A DNA stretch of 64,000 bases from Indioceanicola profundi (GCF_003568845.1 NZ_CP030126.1:895001-959000), one strand, 5' to 3'. Counted from the first letter of the stretch, positions 23,930 through 32,547 are shown. Notes: generated from the letters alone by a model not told the origin. Translations and numbers: made by a program.

Positions 23930-26587
23930 TCAGTCGGCGCCGAGCTTCGGCATTGCCGCGTCCGGGACCATTTCCTCCTGCCGGCCGAGCGGCAGGACGT
24001 TCAGACAGCTCACCGCCAGGGCGGCTATATAAGGCAGCGACTGCACGACCAGCATCGCCGACCAGATATAGGCGTCGCGGTTTTCGCCGCCGATCCACCA
24101 AGCGACCAGCCCGGCCGTCACCCACAGGCCCAGCATCAGCAAGGTCTCTTCCTTGGCGTTCTGGAAGCCTTGCACAAGAGCCGGCTGATTTTCGCACTTC
24201 GGCGTGCGGACGAAGGGCCGGCCCTCCGTGAACAGGCCTTGCCAGACGGCGCGGCCGACCGTGTGGGTCAGCGCCATGCCGGCCACGGCGGCCCCGACCT
24301 TGTCCAGGAAGGAGCAGTTGACCCGCGCCTCGTACAGCCACAGCCCGCAGATCACCTTGAAGAAGAAGACCGAGAGGGTAGGGAACAGGAACACGGTGGG
24401 CGGCAGCTCGAACATGCCGGCGGCATAGCGCGCCAGATTGTCGGGCAGCCAGTAGGGCAGCAGCAGACCGATGGACCAGATGATGCCGCCGACGACGAAG
24501 GCCATGTGGGCGGCGTCCGCGAACCAGGGCAGCCAGCCGGTGACGAAATGGTACTTCTGCCCGAAGGTCAGCTTCTTGCCGCTGGGCAGGAATTCCCGCC
24601 AGTGCCGCTTGATGATCTGCACGGCGCCATAGGCCCAGCGGAAGCGCTGGGTCTTGTAGCCGGCAAAGCTATCGGGGACGAGGCCCTGGCCGAAGCTGTC
24701 CGGCATGTAGACGCTCTCATACCCCTCCTCGAACAGGCGCAGGCCAAGCTCCGCATCCTCGCAGATGCACCACTCCGCCCACATGCCCACATCCATCAGA
24801 ACCTTCTTCCGGATCTGGGTCATGGTGCCGTGCTGGATGATCGCGTTGCGCTCATTCCGCTGGATCATGCCGATATGGAAGAAGCCCTGGTACTCCCAGT
24901 TGATCATCCGCTGGAAGGGATGGCCGTTCCACTCGCGATAATCCTGGGGCGACTGGACAAAGGCGATGTTCGGGTTCTGGAAGTAGGGAACCGTGGCGCA
25001 CAGCCAGTCCGGCTTGACCTGATAGTCGCTGTCGATGACCGCCACGATCTCCGCGTCCGGGGCGGTGACCTGCAGGCCGAAATTCAGCGCGCCGGCCTTG
25101 TAGCCTGGCCATTTCGGCAGGTGGAAGAAGCGGAAATGCGGGCCGAGCTTGCGGCAATGCTCCTCCACCGGCTTCCAGACCTCCTCATCCTTGGTATTGT
25201 TGTCGATCACCAGGACTTCGAAGTTCGAATAGCCCATGGCGGCCAGCGCGTTCAGCGTCTGGATCACCATGTGCGGCGGTTCGTTGTAGCAGGGAATGTG
25301 GATAGAGACCTTGGGCGTATAGCCCGATATGTCCCCGCGAACCGGCTGGAACTTGCGCCGCCAGTTCGCGGACCACACCACCTCCGTCAGCTCGAGCCCG
25401 TCGATCAGCATCACCGCCAGCAGGATCACCTGCGCGGTCAGCAGGATGGAGAAGGCGACCGTGGACATGGTGCCCATGCCGGCCGTCATGGCCTCCGCCC
25501 CCGTCCAGACCAGCGCGGACGCCGTGGCCTGGATCAGCGCGCCGTAGAAGAGCTGTCCGCCGGGCTTGAGGTCATCCCGCCGCAGCACGAACCAGAACAG
25601 GGGCAGGGCCGCCAGAAGGGTGGAGATGGCGGCCAGCACCGGCCAGCTCGGCACCTCGAAGACGCCGCCCTGCATCGGGAACTTCAGGTTCCGATTGGTA
25701 TCCCAGATGCCCCAGTTCGCCTCGACGGGGCCGCCCAGAACCCGTTTCCAGGGCTGGTCGAAGGCCTCCATGATGTAGAAGTCCCAGCGCTGCTCCCCCG
25801 CCAGGTTCAGGAAGCCGCGGATGAAGCCGGCCTGGTTCACCAGACTGGGCTCGGACCCGCCGCGATAGGCGCCGTCGGACGGCCAGCCCACCTCGCCGAT
25901 CAGCACATGCTTGTCGGGGTAGAGCGCCTTGATCTCATTGTAGCTGTTCTGGACAGCATCAAGCGCCTCGGAGATCGGCACCTTCTCCCAGTAGGGCAGC
26001 AGGTGGATGGTGATGAAATCCACCGCCTCCGCCAGCTCCGGATGCTCCTTCCAGACATAGGGCGGTTCGGCCGTGGAGACTGGAACGTCCACCTGCCGCT
26101 TCACGCGCCCGATATACTCGATCAGATCCTCGACCGGGATATCGTCGCGGAACAGCACCTCATTGCCCACCATCAGGCGGCGGACATTCTCATTGCCACG
26201 GGCAATGCGGACGACGCTGTTGATTTCCGCCTCGTTGGCGCCGCGGTCGCCGGAAATCCAGGCGCCTGCCGTCACCAGCAGGCCGCGTTCGGCCGCCAGC
26301 TCGGGGACCTGTTCCAGACCGTTCAGGGCGGAATAGGTGCGCACCGATTTCACGTAGGGCGCAACCACGTCCAGGTCCCTGGCGATGTCCTCGCGCGAGG
26401 GGTGCCGCCCTTCCTGCGGGTTCTGGTCCGTCTGGTACGGTGTGAAGCCGACGCCCGCGATAATGCCTGACCACGGCCGCTCCGGCGTGGAGGGACGGTT
26501 GCTCAGAGCCCAGGCAAGCATATTGCCGGCCAGCAGAAGGAACAGCACGGCCCATGCCGTCGCCCGCAACGCCATTATCTTACGCAT
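23930..26587 (-). CDS. GH17-GT2 beta-glucan synthase (NdvB-like)
   Basis: 885 residues. N-terminal membrane helix, then a periplasmic GH17 domain (about 40-310) with acid/base Glu143 in VGNEV and nucleophile Glu232 in IGEVGWPSDG. After two to four helices comes a cytosolic GT2 domain: DSD (519-521), CEDAELG (Glu610, Asp611) and QRFRW (647-651), then further membrane helices. This fits the NdvB family of Bradyrhizobium and Pseudomonas, which makes cyclic beta-1,3(/1,6)-glucans: the GT2 half polymerises UDP-glucose and the GH17 half transglycosylates the chain outside the membrane. Osmoprotectant or cell-envelope role is inferred. No PilZ domain is present. Confidence 0.85.
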   Translation of the reverse strand: MRKIMALRATAWAVLFLLLAGNMLAWALSNRPSTPERPWSGIIAGVGFTPYQTDQNPQEGRHPSREDIARDLDVVAPYVKSVRTYSALNGLEQVPELAAERGLLVTAGAWISGDRGANEAEINSVVRIARGNENVRRLMVGNEVLFRDDIPVEDLIEYIGRVKRQVDVPVSTAEPPYVWKEHPELAEAVDFITIHLLPYWEKVPISEALDAVQNSYNEIKALYPDKHVLIGEVGWPSDGAYRGGSEPSLVNQAGFIRGFLNLAGEQRWDFYIMEAFDQPWKRVLGGPVEANWGIWDTNRNLKFPMQGGVFEVPSWPVLAAISTLLAALPLFWFVLRRDDLKPGGQLFYGALIQATASALVWTGAEAMTAGMGTMSTVAFSILLTAQVILLAVMLIDGLELTEVVWSANWRRKFQPVRGDISGYTPKVSIHIPCYNEPPHMVIQTLNALAAMGYSNFEVLVIDNNTKDEEVWKPVEEHCRKLGPHFRFFHLPKWPGYKAGALNFGLQVTAPDAEIVAVIDSDYQVKPDWLCATVPYFQNPNIAFVQSPQDYREWNGHPFQRMINWEYQGFFHIGMIQRNERNAIIQHGTMTQIRKKVLMDVGMWAEWCICEDAELGLRLFEEGYESVYMPDSFGQGLVPDSFAGYKTQRFRWAYGAVQIIKRHWREFLPSGKKLTFGQKYHFVTGWLPWFADAAHMAFVVGGIIWSIGLLLPYWLPDNLARYAAGMFELPPTVFLFPTLSVFFFKVICGLWLYEARVNCSFLDKVGAAVAGMALTHTVGRAVWQGLFTEGRPFVRTPKCENQPALVQGFQNAKEETLLMLGLWVTAGLVAWWIGGENRDAYIWSAMLVVQSLPYIAALAVSCLNVLPLGRQEEMVPDAAMPKLGAD

Positions 26588-26926
26588 GTGGATCAGCGTT
26601 CCCTTGACCTTTTTGCCCCTGCCGGTCGCATTCCCCCGGCCGCCTTCCGCACATCCGTCCCACCGATGCTGCGGTGCGAACGCCCGGTCTGGACGGCGGA
26701 TATAGGCGCCGTTTACGGTGATAATGTGGAACCTGCATGGCGATTATCGCCGGATCCAGCCATAAGGCAGCATCCGGCGCTCTCGCCGAACAGACTAATA
26801 CTTATGCACCCAGATCAATGCGTCCAGCGGGACTTCTCTGCGCCAGTCTTGCGTTTTTCGCACTCCGAAAAGAAAAAACCCGGACAGCTGCGCAGCCCAA
26901 CTGGACAGGACGTAGAATTGGCGATC
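26588..26926. promoter_or_regulatory. Divergent intergenic region between the glucan synthase and HIT genes
   Basis: 339 bases with a lower GC content than the genes. It should hold both promoters. A small inverted repeat (TTTTTCG / CGAAAA, about 26854-26871) is the only structure seen. No named operator. Confidence 0.35.
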
Positions 26927-27382
26927 ATGACATCACAATCCAACAATGTGCCGAATGACCAGAATGGGACAAGTTTCGCACTGCACCCAAGGCTCGCGGC
27001 CGACACGCTGTTCGTTGCGGATCTGGCCCTTTGCCGGGTTCTGCTGATGCATAACGCGGCCTTTCCCTGGTTGATCCTTGTCCCCCGCCGCGTCGCTGCC
27101 ACAGAAATCCACCATTTGCCTGCGGCCGACCGCTTCAGGCTGATGGAAGAAATGGCCCTGGCGGCGCAGGCGCTGGAGCGGCTGGCGGCGCCGGACAAGA
27201 TGAATGTCGGGGCGCTGGGCAATGTGGTTCCGCAGCTGCACGTGCATGTCGTCGCCCGCCGCAGGGATGATCCCGCATGGCCCGGACCCGTCTGGGGCAG
27301 CGGCGTTCACCGGGATTACGGGGCGGGGGAGGCGGAAGCCTTCGCGATGCGGATAAGTGAGGCTCTGGCCGCCCCGGCATGA
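26927..27382 (+). CDS. HIT-domain protein (QxHxH variant)
   Basis: 151 residues. Ends in the signature NVGALGNVVPQLHVHVVARR, followed by DPAWPGPVWG, which marks a common proteobacterial HIT subfamily. The triad here reads Gln-Leu-His-Val-His, so the first His is Gln while the central His that attacks nucleotide phosphates in HIT enzymes is kept. A nucleotide hydrolase or transferase activity is expected, substrate unknown. It is convergent with the PHA synthase-like gene, 4 bases away. Confidence 0.8.
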   Translation: MTSQSNNVPNDQNGTSFALHPRLAADTLFVADLALCRVLLMHNAAFPWLILVPRRVAATEIHHLPAADRFRLMEEMALAAQALERLAAPDKMNVGALGNVVPQLHVHVVARRRDDPAWPGPVWGSGVHRDYGAGEAEAFAMRISEALAAPA

Positions 27383-27386
27383 CCAG

Positions 27387-28622
27387 TCAGGAAGCAAGCC
27401 AGCGATGCAGAGGCTCCCAGATCGTCTGCGGTGCGTTGCCGCTGACGATCATGCCGATGTGCCCCAGGTTGGGCTGCCATATCTCCGCCTCCGGGATCAG
27501 CGCGCCCAGCGCCGCGGCGGAGGCTGGCGGTACGATGCGGTCTCGCGACGGTACGACTACCAGACTCCGCATACGCAACTGCTCCGGGCGTACCGGGCGA
27601 CCTGCGATCTTCCACATCCCCCGGCCGGGCGTGTTTTGACCGTACCAACCTTCCATGCAATCCCGCGCGACATCGGCCGGAAGGGCGATCCCGTCGTTCA
27701 GCCAGTCCTCCAGGGCCACGAACTCCTCCGCTTCCGGCGATGCGGGATCGAGCCGAGCGAAGCGGCTGAACTTCTTCAGAACCAGCAACGGGTCCAGGGC
27801 CGCAAACAGTGTCTGGATGGCGTCCACCGGTAGCTCTCCGGCAAGGCGCAGAGCAGGTTCCAGCGCCGGCAGCATCGCGGCAACGCGCGTGGCGGCGGCC
27901 GGGTCGTCGGCGTGGAAGTCCCAGGGGGTCGCCAGGGCCACGAAAGACCTAAACAGGTCCGGCCGCTGCTGTACCGCCGCGAGCGCCAGCAGACCGCCCA
28001 TGCAGTAGCCTACCGCCGCCAGTGTCTGACCTTCGGCCGCGTCCTTGGCGGCCGCGGCCGCGCGCAGCAGCCGTCCGGCGATGAATTCGTCCAGTCCGGC
28101 CGGTCGTTCGTCCGGTCCCGGCGCACCCCAGTCCAGCACGAATACCCGCATGCCGCGCCCCGTCAGCCACCGCGCCAGACTTTTCCTGGCGGAAAGGTCC
28201 AGGATGTAGCCGCGGTTCACCAGGGACGGAACGAACAGCACGGGCATCCCGCCGGCTCCCCCGATTCCGCCGAAATCCAGCAGCCTGCTCCGCCCCTCCT
28301 GCCAGATGGCGGGAGGGTCCTCCACGTTCCTGCGATAGGTATGGCGGCGGTACCGCTCAACTCCGGTCAGCAGCAGGTCGAGCCGTCGCCGCATCTCGCG
28401 GTCGACGACGCGGGCCAGCTCATCCGGGTCGCTTGCCGCGAGGTCGCTTGCCAGCTCCTGCGCCCGCTGGCGCAGGCTGGGCGGCAAGGGAAGCGATCCG
28501 TTCCTCAAGAAGGGCAATCCGGCGGGCGAGCTCAGCAGCACGGTCAGCGCCGTCGTCAGATGCAGCCCCAGCGGGCGCGGTCCCTGCCGTCGAGGTGGCT
28601 GGCCGCCCGGCTGCATCGTCAT
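27387..28622 (-). CDS. PHA synthase-like alpha/beta hydrolase (PhaC family)
   Basis: 411 residues. The nucleophile elbow is GYCMGG with Cys207 in place of Ser, the mark of PHA synthases; the Asp is in PSRDRIVPP and the general-base His in NLGHIGMIV. VLFVPSLVNRGYILDL and FVLDWGAPG are also typical. It is shorter than class I PhaC and resembles the class III type, which needs a PhaE partner. ATG 28622 has an AGGAG site 8 bases upstream. That start makes the gene overlap the preceding PhaE-like gene by 203 bases in another frame. Polymerises hydroxyacyl-CoA into polyester, or a granule-associated relative. Confidence 0.8.
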   Translation of the reverse strand: MTMQPGGQPPRRQGPRPLGLHLTTALTVLLSSPAGLPFLRNGSLPLPPSLRQRAQELASDLAASDPDELARVVDREMRRRLDLLLTGVERYRRHTYRRNVEDPPAIWQEGRSRLLDFGGIGGAGGMPVLFVPSLVNRGYILDLSARKSLARWLTGRGMRVFVLDWGAPGPDERPAGLDEFIAGRLLRAAAAAKDAAEGQTLAAVGYCMGGLLALAAVQQRPDLFRSFVALATPWDFHADDPAAATRVAAMLPALEPALRLAGELPVDAIQTLFAALDPLLVLKKFSRFARLDPASPEAEEFVALEDWLNDGIALPADVARDCMEGWYGQNTPGRGMWKIAGRPVRPEQLRMRSLVVVPSRDRIVPPASAAALGALIPEAEIWQPNLGHIGMIVSGNAPQTIWEPLHRWLAS

Positions 28623-28878
28623 CGGAAACGCTCCTGTCGCGCGGTGAGGGGGTCGCGCCCGGCGTAAATCCGGGGGGCCAGCCCGGCGGCTTGCCCGCAG
28701 CGCCGGCCAGGAAAGGGTTCATCATCAATGCGGTCTGTCCAAGACCCTGCACCGTCCTGGCGATGGCATCGGCCATGCCGCCATCGGCGTACATGGCGGC
28801 CCACTGGTCCTGCCACAGGTCCAGATAACGCCGGGCCAGTTCCTCCATCGAGGGGGGATCGCGATCTTGTCCAGTCAT
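28420..28878 (-). CDS. PhaE-like small protein upstream of and overlapping the PHA synthase-like gene
   Basis: 152 residues. N-terminal helical segment ELARRYLDLWQDQWAAMY, a hydrophobic FLAGAAGKPPGWPPGF linker rich in Pro, Gly and Ser, then a short coiled-coil-like AELARRIALLEERIASL and a basic end KRPRGKRPG. The layout is like short PhaE/PhaR-type partner subunits, but I do not assign the family firmly. It runs ahead of the PhaC-like gene with a 203-base overlap in a different phase. The upstream region contains PhaR-type motifs and is shared with phaR. Confidence 0.6.
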   Translation of the reverse strand: MTGQDRDPPSMEELARRYLDLWQDQWAAMYADGGMADAIARTVQGLGQTALMMNPFLAGAAGKPPGWPPGFTPGATPSPRDRSVSDDDAAGRPATSTAGTAPAGAASDDGADRAAELARRIALLEERIASLAAQPAPAGAGAGKRPRGKRPG

Positions 28879-28956
28879 GTGAATAGCTTAGCATTCCGTT
28901 GGTGGCTGCGCAGCATTAGCGAAACTGCTGAAATTCAAGGCACTCCTGCGCAATGC

Positions 28957-28975
28957 TTGCACTGCAATGGTGCAA
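28957..28975. promoter_or_regulatory. Putative PhaR operator between phaR and the PhaE/PhaC-like pair
   Basis: TTGCAC-N7-GTGCAA inverted repeat that also contains TGCACTGCA (28958-28966). TGC-rich dyads of the CTGC-N3/4-GCAG kind are the reported PhaR targets in Paracoccus and Rhodobacter. The same 9-mer occurs, reverse-complemented, ahead of the phasin gene. Confidence 0.6.
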
Positions 28976-29025
28976 TAGCGTAATTCTATAGGTCGCACCA
29001 TGCACATGCTGGGGGAAACGCCTTC

Positions 29026-29664
29026 ATGGCTGATAAAGAAGAATCCAAACCCGCACCGGTGACAATCAAGAAGTACGCCAATCGGCGCCTCTATAACACA
29101 GCCACCAGCAGCTACGTCACTCTTGACCATCTCTGCCAGATGGTGAAGGACGGGACCGATTTTGTGGTCTACGACGCGAAGACCGGAGACGACATCACCC
29201 GCTCCGTCCTTACCCAGATCATCGTGGAAGAAGAGGCAAAGGGCCAGAACCTGCTGCCGATTCCGTTCCTGCGTCAGCTCATCAGCTTCTACGGCGACAA
29301 CATGCAGTGGCTGGTGCCTCGGTATCTGGAACACTCCATGCAATCCTTCACCTCGAATCAGGAGAAGATGCGGGATTATTTCCAGAATGCGTTCGGCGGG
29401 ATGTTCCCGTTCGGCACGTTCGAGGAGATGAGCAAGCAGAACATCGCCATGTTCGAGCGCGCCATGCGCATGTTCAGCCCCTTCAGCGGGGTGGAAGGCG
29501 CGATGAAGGAGGCCGGACGTGATTCCGCTGCTTCCGCGGCGGCATCAGATGTCTCGCGTAAGGCGGCCGGCTCCCAGGCGGAAGAGAAGTTCGACGAGCT
29601 GCAGAAGCGCCTGGACGAGTTGCAGCAGCAGCTCGAGGGGCTGACCAAGCGCAAGGTCGAATAG
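29026..29664 (+). CDS. phaR: Polyhydroxyalkanoate synthesis repressor PhaR
   Basis: 212 residues. The N-terminal DNA-binding domain opens IKKYANRRLYNTATSSYVTLDHL, diagnostic of PhaR, followed by the PHB-accumulation regulatory repeat region (LPIPFLRQLISFYGDNMQ) and a C-terminal coiled coil (EKFDELQKRLDELQQQLEGL). PhaR binds DNA upstream of phasin and its own gene, and leaves DNA when it binds nascent PHA granules. Two TGC-rich palindromes lie in its own leader. A strong terminator follows. Confidence 0.95.
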   Translation: MADKEESKPAPVTIKKYANRRLYNTATSSYVTLDHLCQMVKDGTDFVVYDAKTGDDITRSVLTQIIVEEEAKGQNLLPIPFLRQLISFYGDNMQWLVPRYLEHSMQSFTSNQEKMRDYFQNAFGGMFPFGTFEEMSKQNIAMFERAMRMFSPFSGVEGAMKEAGRDSAASAAASDVSRKAAGSQAEEKFDELQKRLDELQQQLEGLTKRKVE

Positions 29665-29688
29665 ACCGGAACGTAGCCATTCAACTCG

Positions 29689-29728
29689 AAAGGGGCACCG
29701 CCGGACGGCGGTGCCCCTTTTCGTTTTC
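29689..29728 (+). terminator. Rho-independent terminator of phaR
   Basis: AAAGGGGCACCGCC, loop GGAC, GGCGGTGCCCCTTTT, then CGTTTT: a long GC stem followed by T-rich sequence just past the phaR stop. Confidence 0.9.
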
Positions 29729-29976
29729 ATGCAGCGCATGAGGACGCCGGGCCGATATTTCCACCGGATCGGGTGGTTGGATGCGGGTATTCGCCAATTG
29801 GATCGATGTAAGCCAGGGCGGGCGAGGCGAGCTGGATTTATCCCATCCTGCCGGGGTGCCACCCCGAAAGATGGGAACTCATGCCCTGATGTGGTGGTTC
29901 ATGGCACGAGGCACGGCGCACCCGAAAGGAGCGGCGCGTGTCAGCAATGAGACTCACCCACTCGGAGGAACACCCC
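29729..29976. other. Gap before the OmpA-like gene
   Basis: Part of a 312-base gap. It contains a short hairpin (GGGGTGCCACCCC, about 29853-29865) and the ribosome site GGAGGA just before the next gene. A GGAAC with a GGTT 17 bases later is too weak to call a promoter. Confidence 0.3.
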
Positions 29977-30519
29977 ATGCGTGTCCCGAAGCAACTCTGC
30001 GCGACCGTGCCGGCCGCCATGCTGTCCGGTCTGGTGCTTTTCGCGGCGGGCAGCGCCGCTGCGCAACAGTCCGGTCAGCAGTCCGGCAACTACTCCTACT
30101 CCGCCGGCTATGACGCGGCCCTGCGTCAGGGGCAAGCGCAGGCAGCTCCGGCTCAGGACGTGCTCGAACAGGTTTATTTCGACTTCGACAGCGCCGAGCT
30201 GCGCTCCGATGCGCGGACCAAGCTGAACGACCTCGCCAGCATGGTCCGGGAGAACGACATCGGTCAAGTGAATGTCGTCGGCCACACCGACACGGCCGGC
30301 CCTGCCGATTACAACATGGGCCTCTCCCAGCGTCGGGCCGAGGCGGTATCGCAGGCACTGACCGACCTGGGCATCCAGAACCAGATCATCGACCTCTCCT
30401 GGGAGGGCGAGCAGGACCCGGCGGTGCCGACCGGCGACGGCGTTCCGGAGCAGCAGAACCGGCGCGTGGCGATCACGATTCCCGCCGCCGGCGGGTTCCA
30501 GGCCGCGAGCGCCCAGTAA
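29977..30519 (+). CDS. OmpA-family peptidoglycan-binding protein
   Basis: 180 residues. Signal peptide (about 1-31, FAAGSAAAQQ), a short Gln/Ser-rich linker, then a C-terminal OmpA domain: VYFDFDSAELRSDA, VNVVGHTDTAGPADYNMGLSQRRAEAV and the ending NRRVAITI. Periplasmic or outer-membrane associated, binding the diaminopimelate of peptidoglycan through the conserved Asp/Arg residues. No beta-barrel or lipobox is seen, so it is a stand-alone domain. Start ATG 29977 follows GGAGGA. It is followed by another secreted protein gene. Confidence 0.85.
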   Translation: MRVPKQLCATVPAAMLSGLVLFAAGSAAAQQSGQQSGNYSYSAGYDAALRQGQAQAAPAQDVLEQVYFDFDSAELRSDARTKLNDLASMVRENDIGQVNVVGHTDTAGPADYNMGLSQRRAEAVSQALTDLGIQNQIIDLSWEGEQDPAVPTGDGVPEQQNRRVAITIPAAGGFQAASAQ

Positions 30520-30573
30520 CCGCCAGTTGGATGCACCGAACCGGATCGATGCCGGATGATGAGGAGCAGAACC

Positions 30574-31110
30574 ATGCGCAAACAGATTCTTCTTCTGACT
30601 TCGCTCGCCGCTCTCGCGGCGGCGCCCGCCATGGCCCAGGATCAGCCGGAGGCGATTGCCAACCTGTCCTCCCAGGGCCGGGACGCCTTCACCGTCTACA
30701 GCCAGTTCTCCAACCCGAAGGCTTTCGCCGTCGCTTCCGACGGGGCCTACGGATTCTATGGCGGGCAGGGCAGCGCCGATCAGGCGATGTCGGAAGCCGT
30801 TCGCCGTTGCCAGAGCGTCAGCAACACCGGCGACTGCCAAGTCGTGTCCATGAATGATGAGCCCATGGTCGCCGCCGGCCCGGGCGTGGCAGAGGCCCTG
30901 CGCAGCATGAACACCTCCACGATGGGCGGGCTGCGCGAGGAGGCGGTCCAGGATTTCCGTCAGGCGCAGTCGCCCAAGGCGCTCGCCACCTCCCAGGACG
31001 GCGCCTGGGGCTGGGTCGCCGGCGCCTCCAGCATTGAGGCCGCCCGGTCCGAAGCGCTGCGTCACTGCAGCGAGTGGGGCCAGGGCTGTGAGGTGACCGA
31101 GGCCCAGTGA
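30574..31110 (+). CDS. Secreted protein with two tandem DUF4189-like repeats
   Basis: 178 residues. Signal peptide (about 1-22, AAAPAMAQD). The mature part has two similar units: first DAFTVYSQFSNPKAFAVASDGAYGFYGG with Cys residues at RRCQS and GDCQV; second EAVQDFRQAQSPKALATSQDGAWGWVAG with Cys at RHCSE and QGCEV. Each unit thus has a pair of Cys that could form a disulfide. The pattern recalls DUF4189-type domains. Start ATG 30574 follows GAGGAG; co-transcribed with the OmpA-like gene (54-base gap). A terminator follows. Confidence 0.7.
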   Translation: MRKQILLLTSLAALAAAPAMAQDQPEAIANLSSQGRDAFTVYSQFSNPKAFAVASDGAYGFYGGQGSADQAMSEAVRRCQSVSNTGDCQVVSMNDEPMVAAGPGVAEALRSMNTSTMGGLREEAVQDFRQAQSPKALATSQDGAWGWVAGASSIEAARSEALRHCSEWGQGCEVTEAQ

Positions 31111-31140
31111 TTCTTCAGCAGGATCACAGATCGGCCAGAT

Positions 31141-31175
31141 CCCCCGGCGTCGCGAGCGCCGGGGGCTTTTCTTTT
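31141..31175 (+). terminator. Rho-independent terminator after the tandem-repeat protein gene
   Basis: CCCCCGGCG, loop TCGCGAG, CGCCGGGGG and then CTTTTCTTTT. Strong GC stem with a T tract. Confidence 0.92.
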
Positions 31176-31347
31176 CCGGTTGCAAGAAGGGGGTGGTGCA
31201 GCAGCGGGGGAGATAGGAATTGCATGCTCCCTTTGCGCCTCCTATCCCACAGTAACGCCGGCACCCATGGCAGTGGTGCCGCGCCTTCGCTCCTCGCTAA
31301 GGCCCCCGCGCCGGCCCGGTTGCGGCCGCACCGGCTAAGCTTCCTGC
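31176..31347. other. Gap with inverted repeats, no gene
   Basis: Contains two hairpin-like repeats: GATAGGA / TCCTATC (about 31213-31250) and GGCACC / GGTGCC (about 31260-31280). No gene recognised. A small RNA is possible but unsupported. Confidence 0.3.
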
Positions 31348-31626
31348 ATGGAAAATCACGAAGACTGGAAAAGGCGGCTCCCGGTGCCTGTCGCCAGCTG
31401 TCGGGCAGTGGCGGTGTGGGAGGCCCCTGAACGGATTGAATATTCCGCCCCGACCGCGGAGGGCGTCGCCGTGCCCGCGTGCGTTCCTGCAAACCCGTCC
31501 GGCCGCGCCCTCGTGCCGCTTCCTGGTCAGAAGGCGGCGGCCCAGGCTTTTGCCGAAGCCGACCGCGCTTATCGGAGGACAATGGGGGACGAGGTCCCGG
31601 CCAACACATTCGATGTAACGGTATGA
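31348..31626 (+). CDS. Hypothetical 92-residue protein
   Basis: Frame from MENHEDWKRRLPVPVA to TFDVTV, not recognised. It has a plausible start and no rare amino-acid bias, but no obvious ribosome site and no known domain. The C-terminal part AAAQAFAEADRAYRRT could be a helix. It fills part of a 670-base gap before the first short-chain dehydrogenase; an antisense frame of similar length exists, so the call is weak. Confidence 0.3.
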   Translation: MENHEDWKRRLPVPVASCRAVAVWEAPERIEYSAPTAEGVAVPACVPANPSGRALVPLPGQKAAAQAFAEADRAYRRTMGDEVPANTFDVTV

Positions 31627-31782
31627 GGCGCGTCCAATAGGCTTTCAGGCCTTCCTGCCATGTTATAAGGTGCGTTGGGGGATATTCGAACGGACGCCAT
31701 GCCGCTCAGCCCCAGCTCCGCCAACCGGTTCTCCTGGAGCCGGGCAGGCGGAAATTACAAGATGGCAGGGGAGAAGGCGCTC

Positions 31783-32547
31783 ATGACGGGGCGGGTACAG
31801 GACAAGGTCATTCTGGTGACGGGCGCTGCTTCGGGCATCGGCCTTGCTACGTCTAGGCTGCTGGCGGAACAGGGCGCAAAGGTCATCATGACTGACCGTA
31901 ATGCCGATGGCGGCGCTGCCGCGCTTGAGCAGGTCGGGAACGGCGTCGAGTTCCACGCCCAGGACGTAACGGATGAGCGGCGGTGGGAGGAGATCGTCGC
32001 CGACGTCGTGGCGCGGCACGGCCGACTGGACGGGCTGGTCAACAATGCCGGCGTCGGCTCGATGAACACGATTGAGCAGATCACCATTGAGGAGATGCGC
32101 TTCGTCAATTCCGTGAATGTCGAAGCCGTGGCCATCGGCTGCAAGCACGCCATCCTGGCGATGAAGAAGACAGGCGGCGGCAGCATCGTGAACCTGTCCT
32201 CCGTCGCTGGCCTGATCGGCGCTCCGACCCTGCCGGCCTATTGCGCCTCCAAGGGAGCGGTGCGGCTGCTGACCAAGTCCATCGCCGTCTACTGCGCCCA
32301 GGCCAAGTACGAGATCCGCTGCAACTCCGTGCATCCGTCCTTCCTGCGGACGGCCATGGTACAGAGCATGATCGACGGCGCGCCCGATCCGGCCCGCATG
32401 GAACGGGCATTGGAAAGCGCCTCGGCGCTGGGCCGCATGGGGGAGCCGGAGGATGCCGGCCACATCATCGTCTATCTCTGCTCCGACGAGAGCCGGTTCG
32501 TGACCGGCGCCGAGTTCGTCGTGGATGGCGGGCTGACGGCGCGGTAA
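31783..32547 (+). CDS. Short-chain dehydrogenase/reductase (SDR)
   Basis: 254 residues, classical SDR. Cofactor loop TGAASGIG, NNAG motif (LVNNAGVG), catalytic Ser in NLSSVAG, and the Tyr/Lys pair in YCASKGA; the substrate loop follows. Asp in MTDRN after the second strand favours NAD. Likely oxidises or reduces a hydroxyl/keto group; substrate unknown. GGAGAAGG lies just upstream of ATG 31783. First of three genes (SDR, SDR, phosphotransferase) that seem to form one unit. Confidence 0.85.
   Translation: MTGRVQDKVILVTGAASGIGLATSRLLAEQGAKVIMTDRNADGGAAALEQVGNGVEFHAQDVTDERRWEEIVADVVARHGRLDGLVNNAGVGSMNTIEQITIEEMRFVNSVNVEAVAIGCKHAILAMKKTGGGSIVNLSSVAGLIGAPTLPAYCASKGAVRLLTKSIAVYCAQAKYEIRCNSVHPSFLRTAMVQSMIDGAPDPARMERALESASALGRMGEPEDAGHIIVYLCSDESRFVTGAEFVVDGGLTAR

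Noticed and set aside
24170-26470. 766-codon plus-strand frame opposite the GH17-GT2 synthase
   Set aside because: Shadow of the real gene; composition (His, Gln, Arg, Leu) is typical of antisense frames in GC-rich DNA.
29872-29900. GGAAC ... GGTT as a general-stress promoter for the OmpA-like gene
   Set aside because: Spacing and -10 half do not fit the consensus well.
31124-31609. Minus-strand frame of 161 codons in the gap before the first SDR
   Set aside because: Starts without ribosome site, Pro/Arg-rich, overlaps a terminator; treated as noise.
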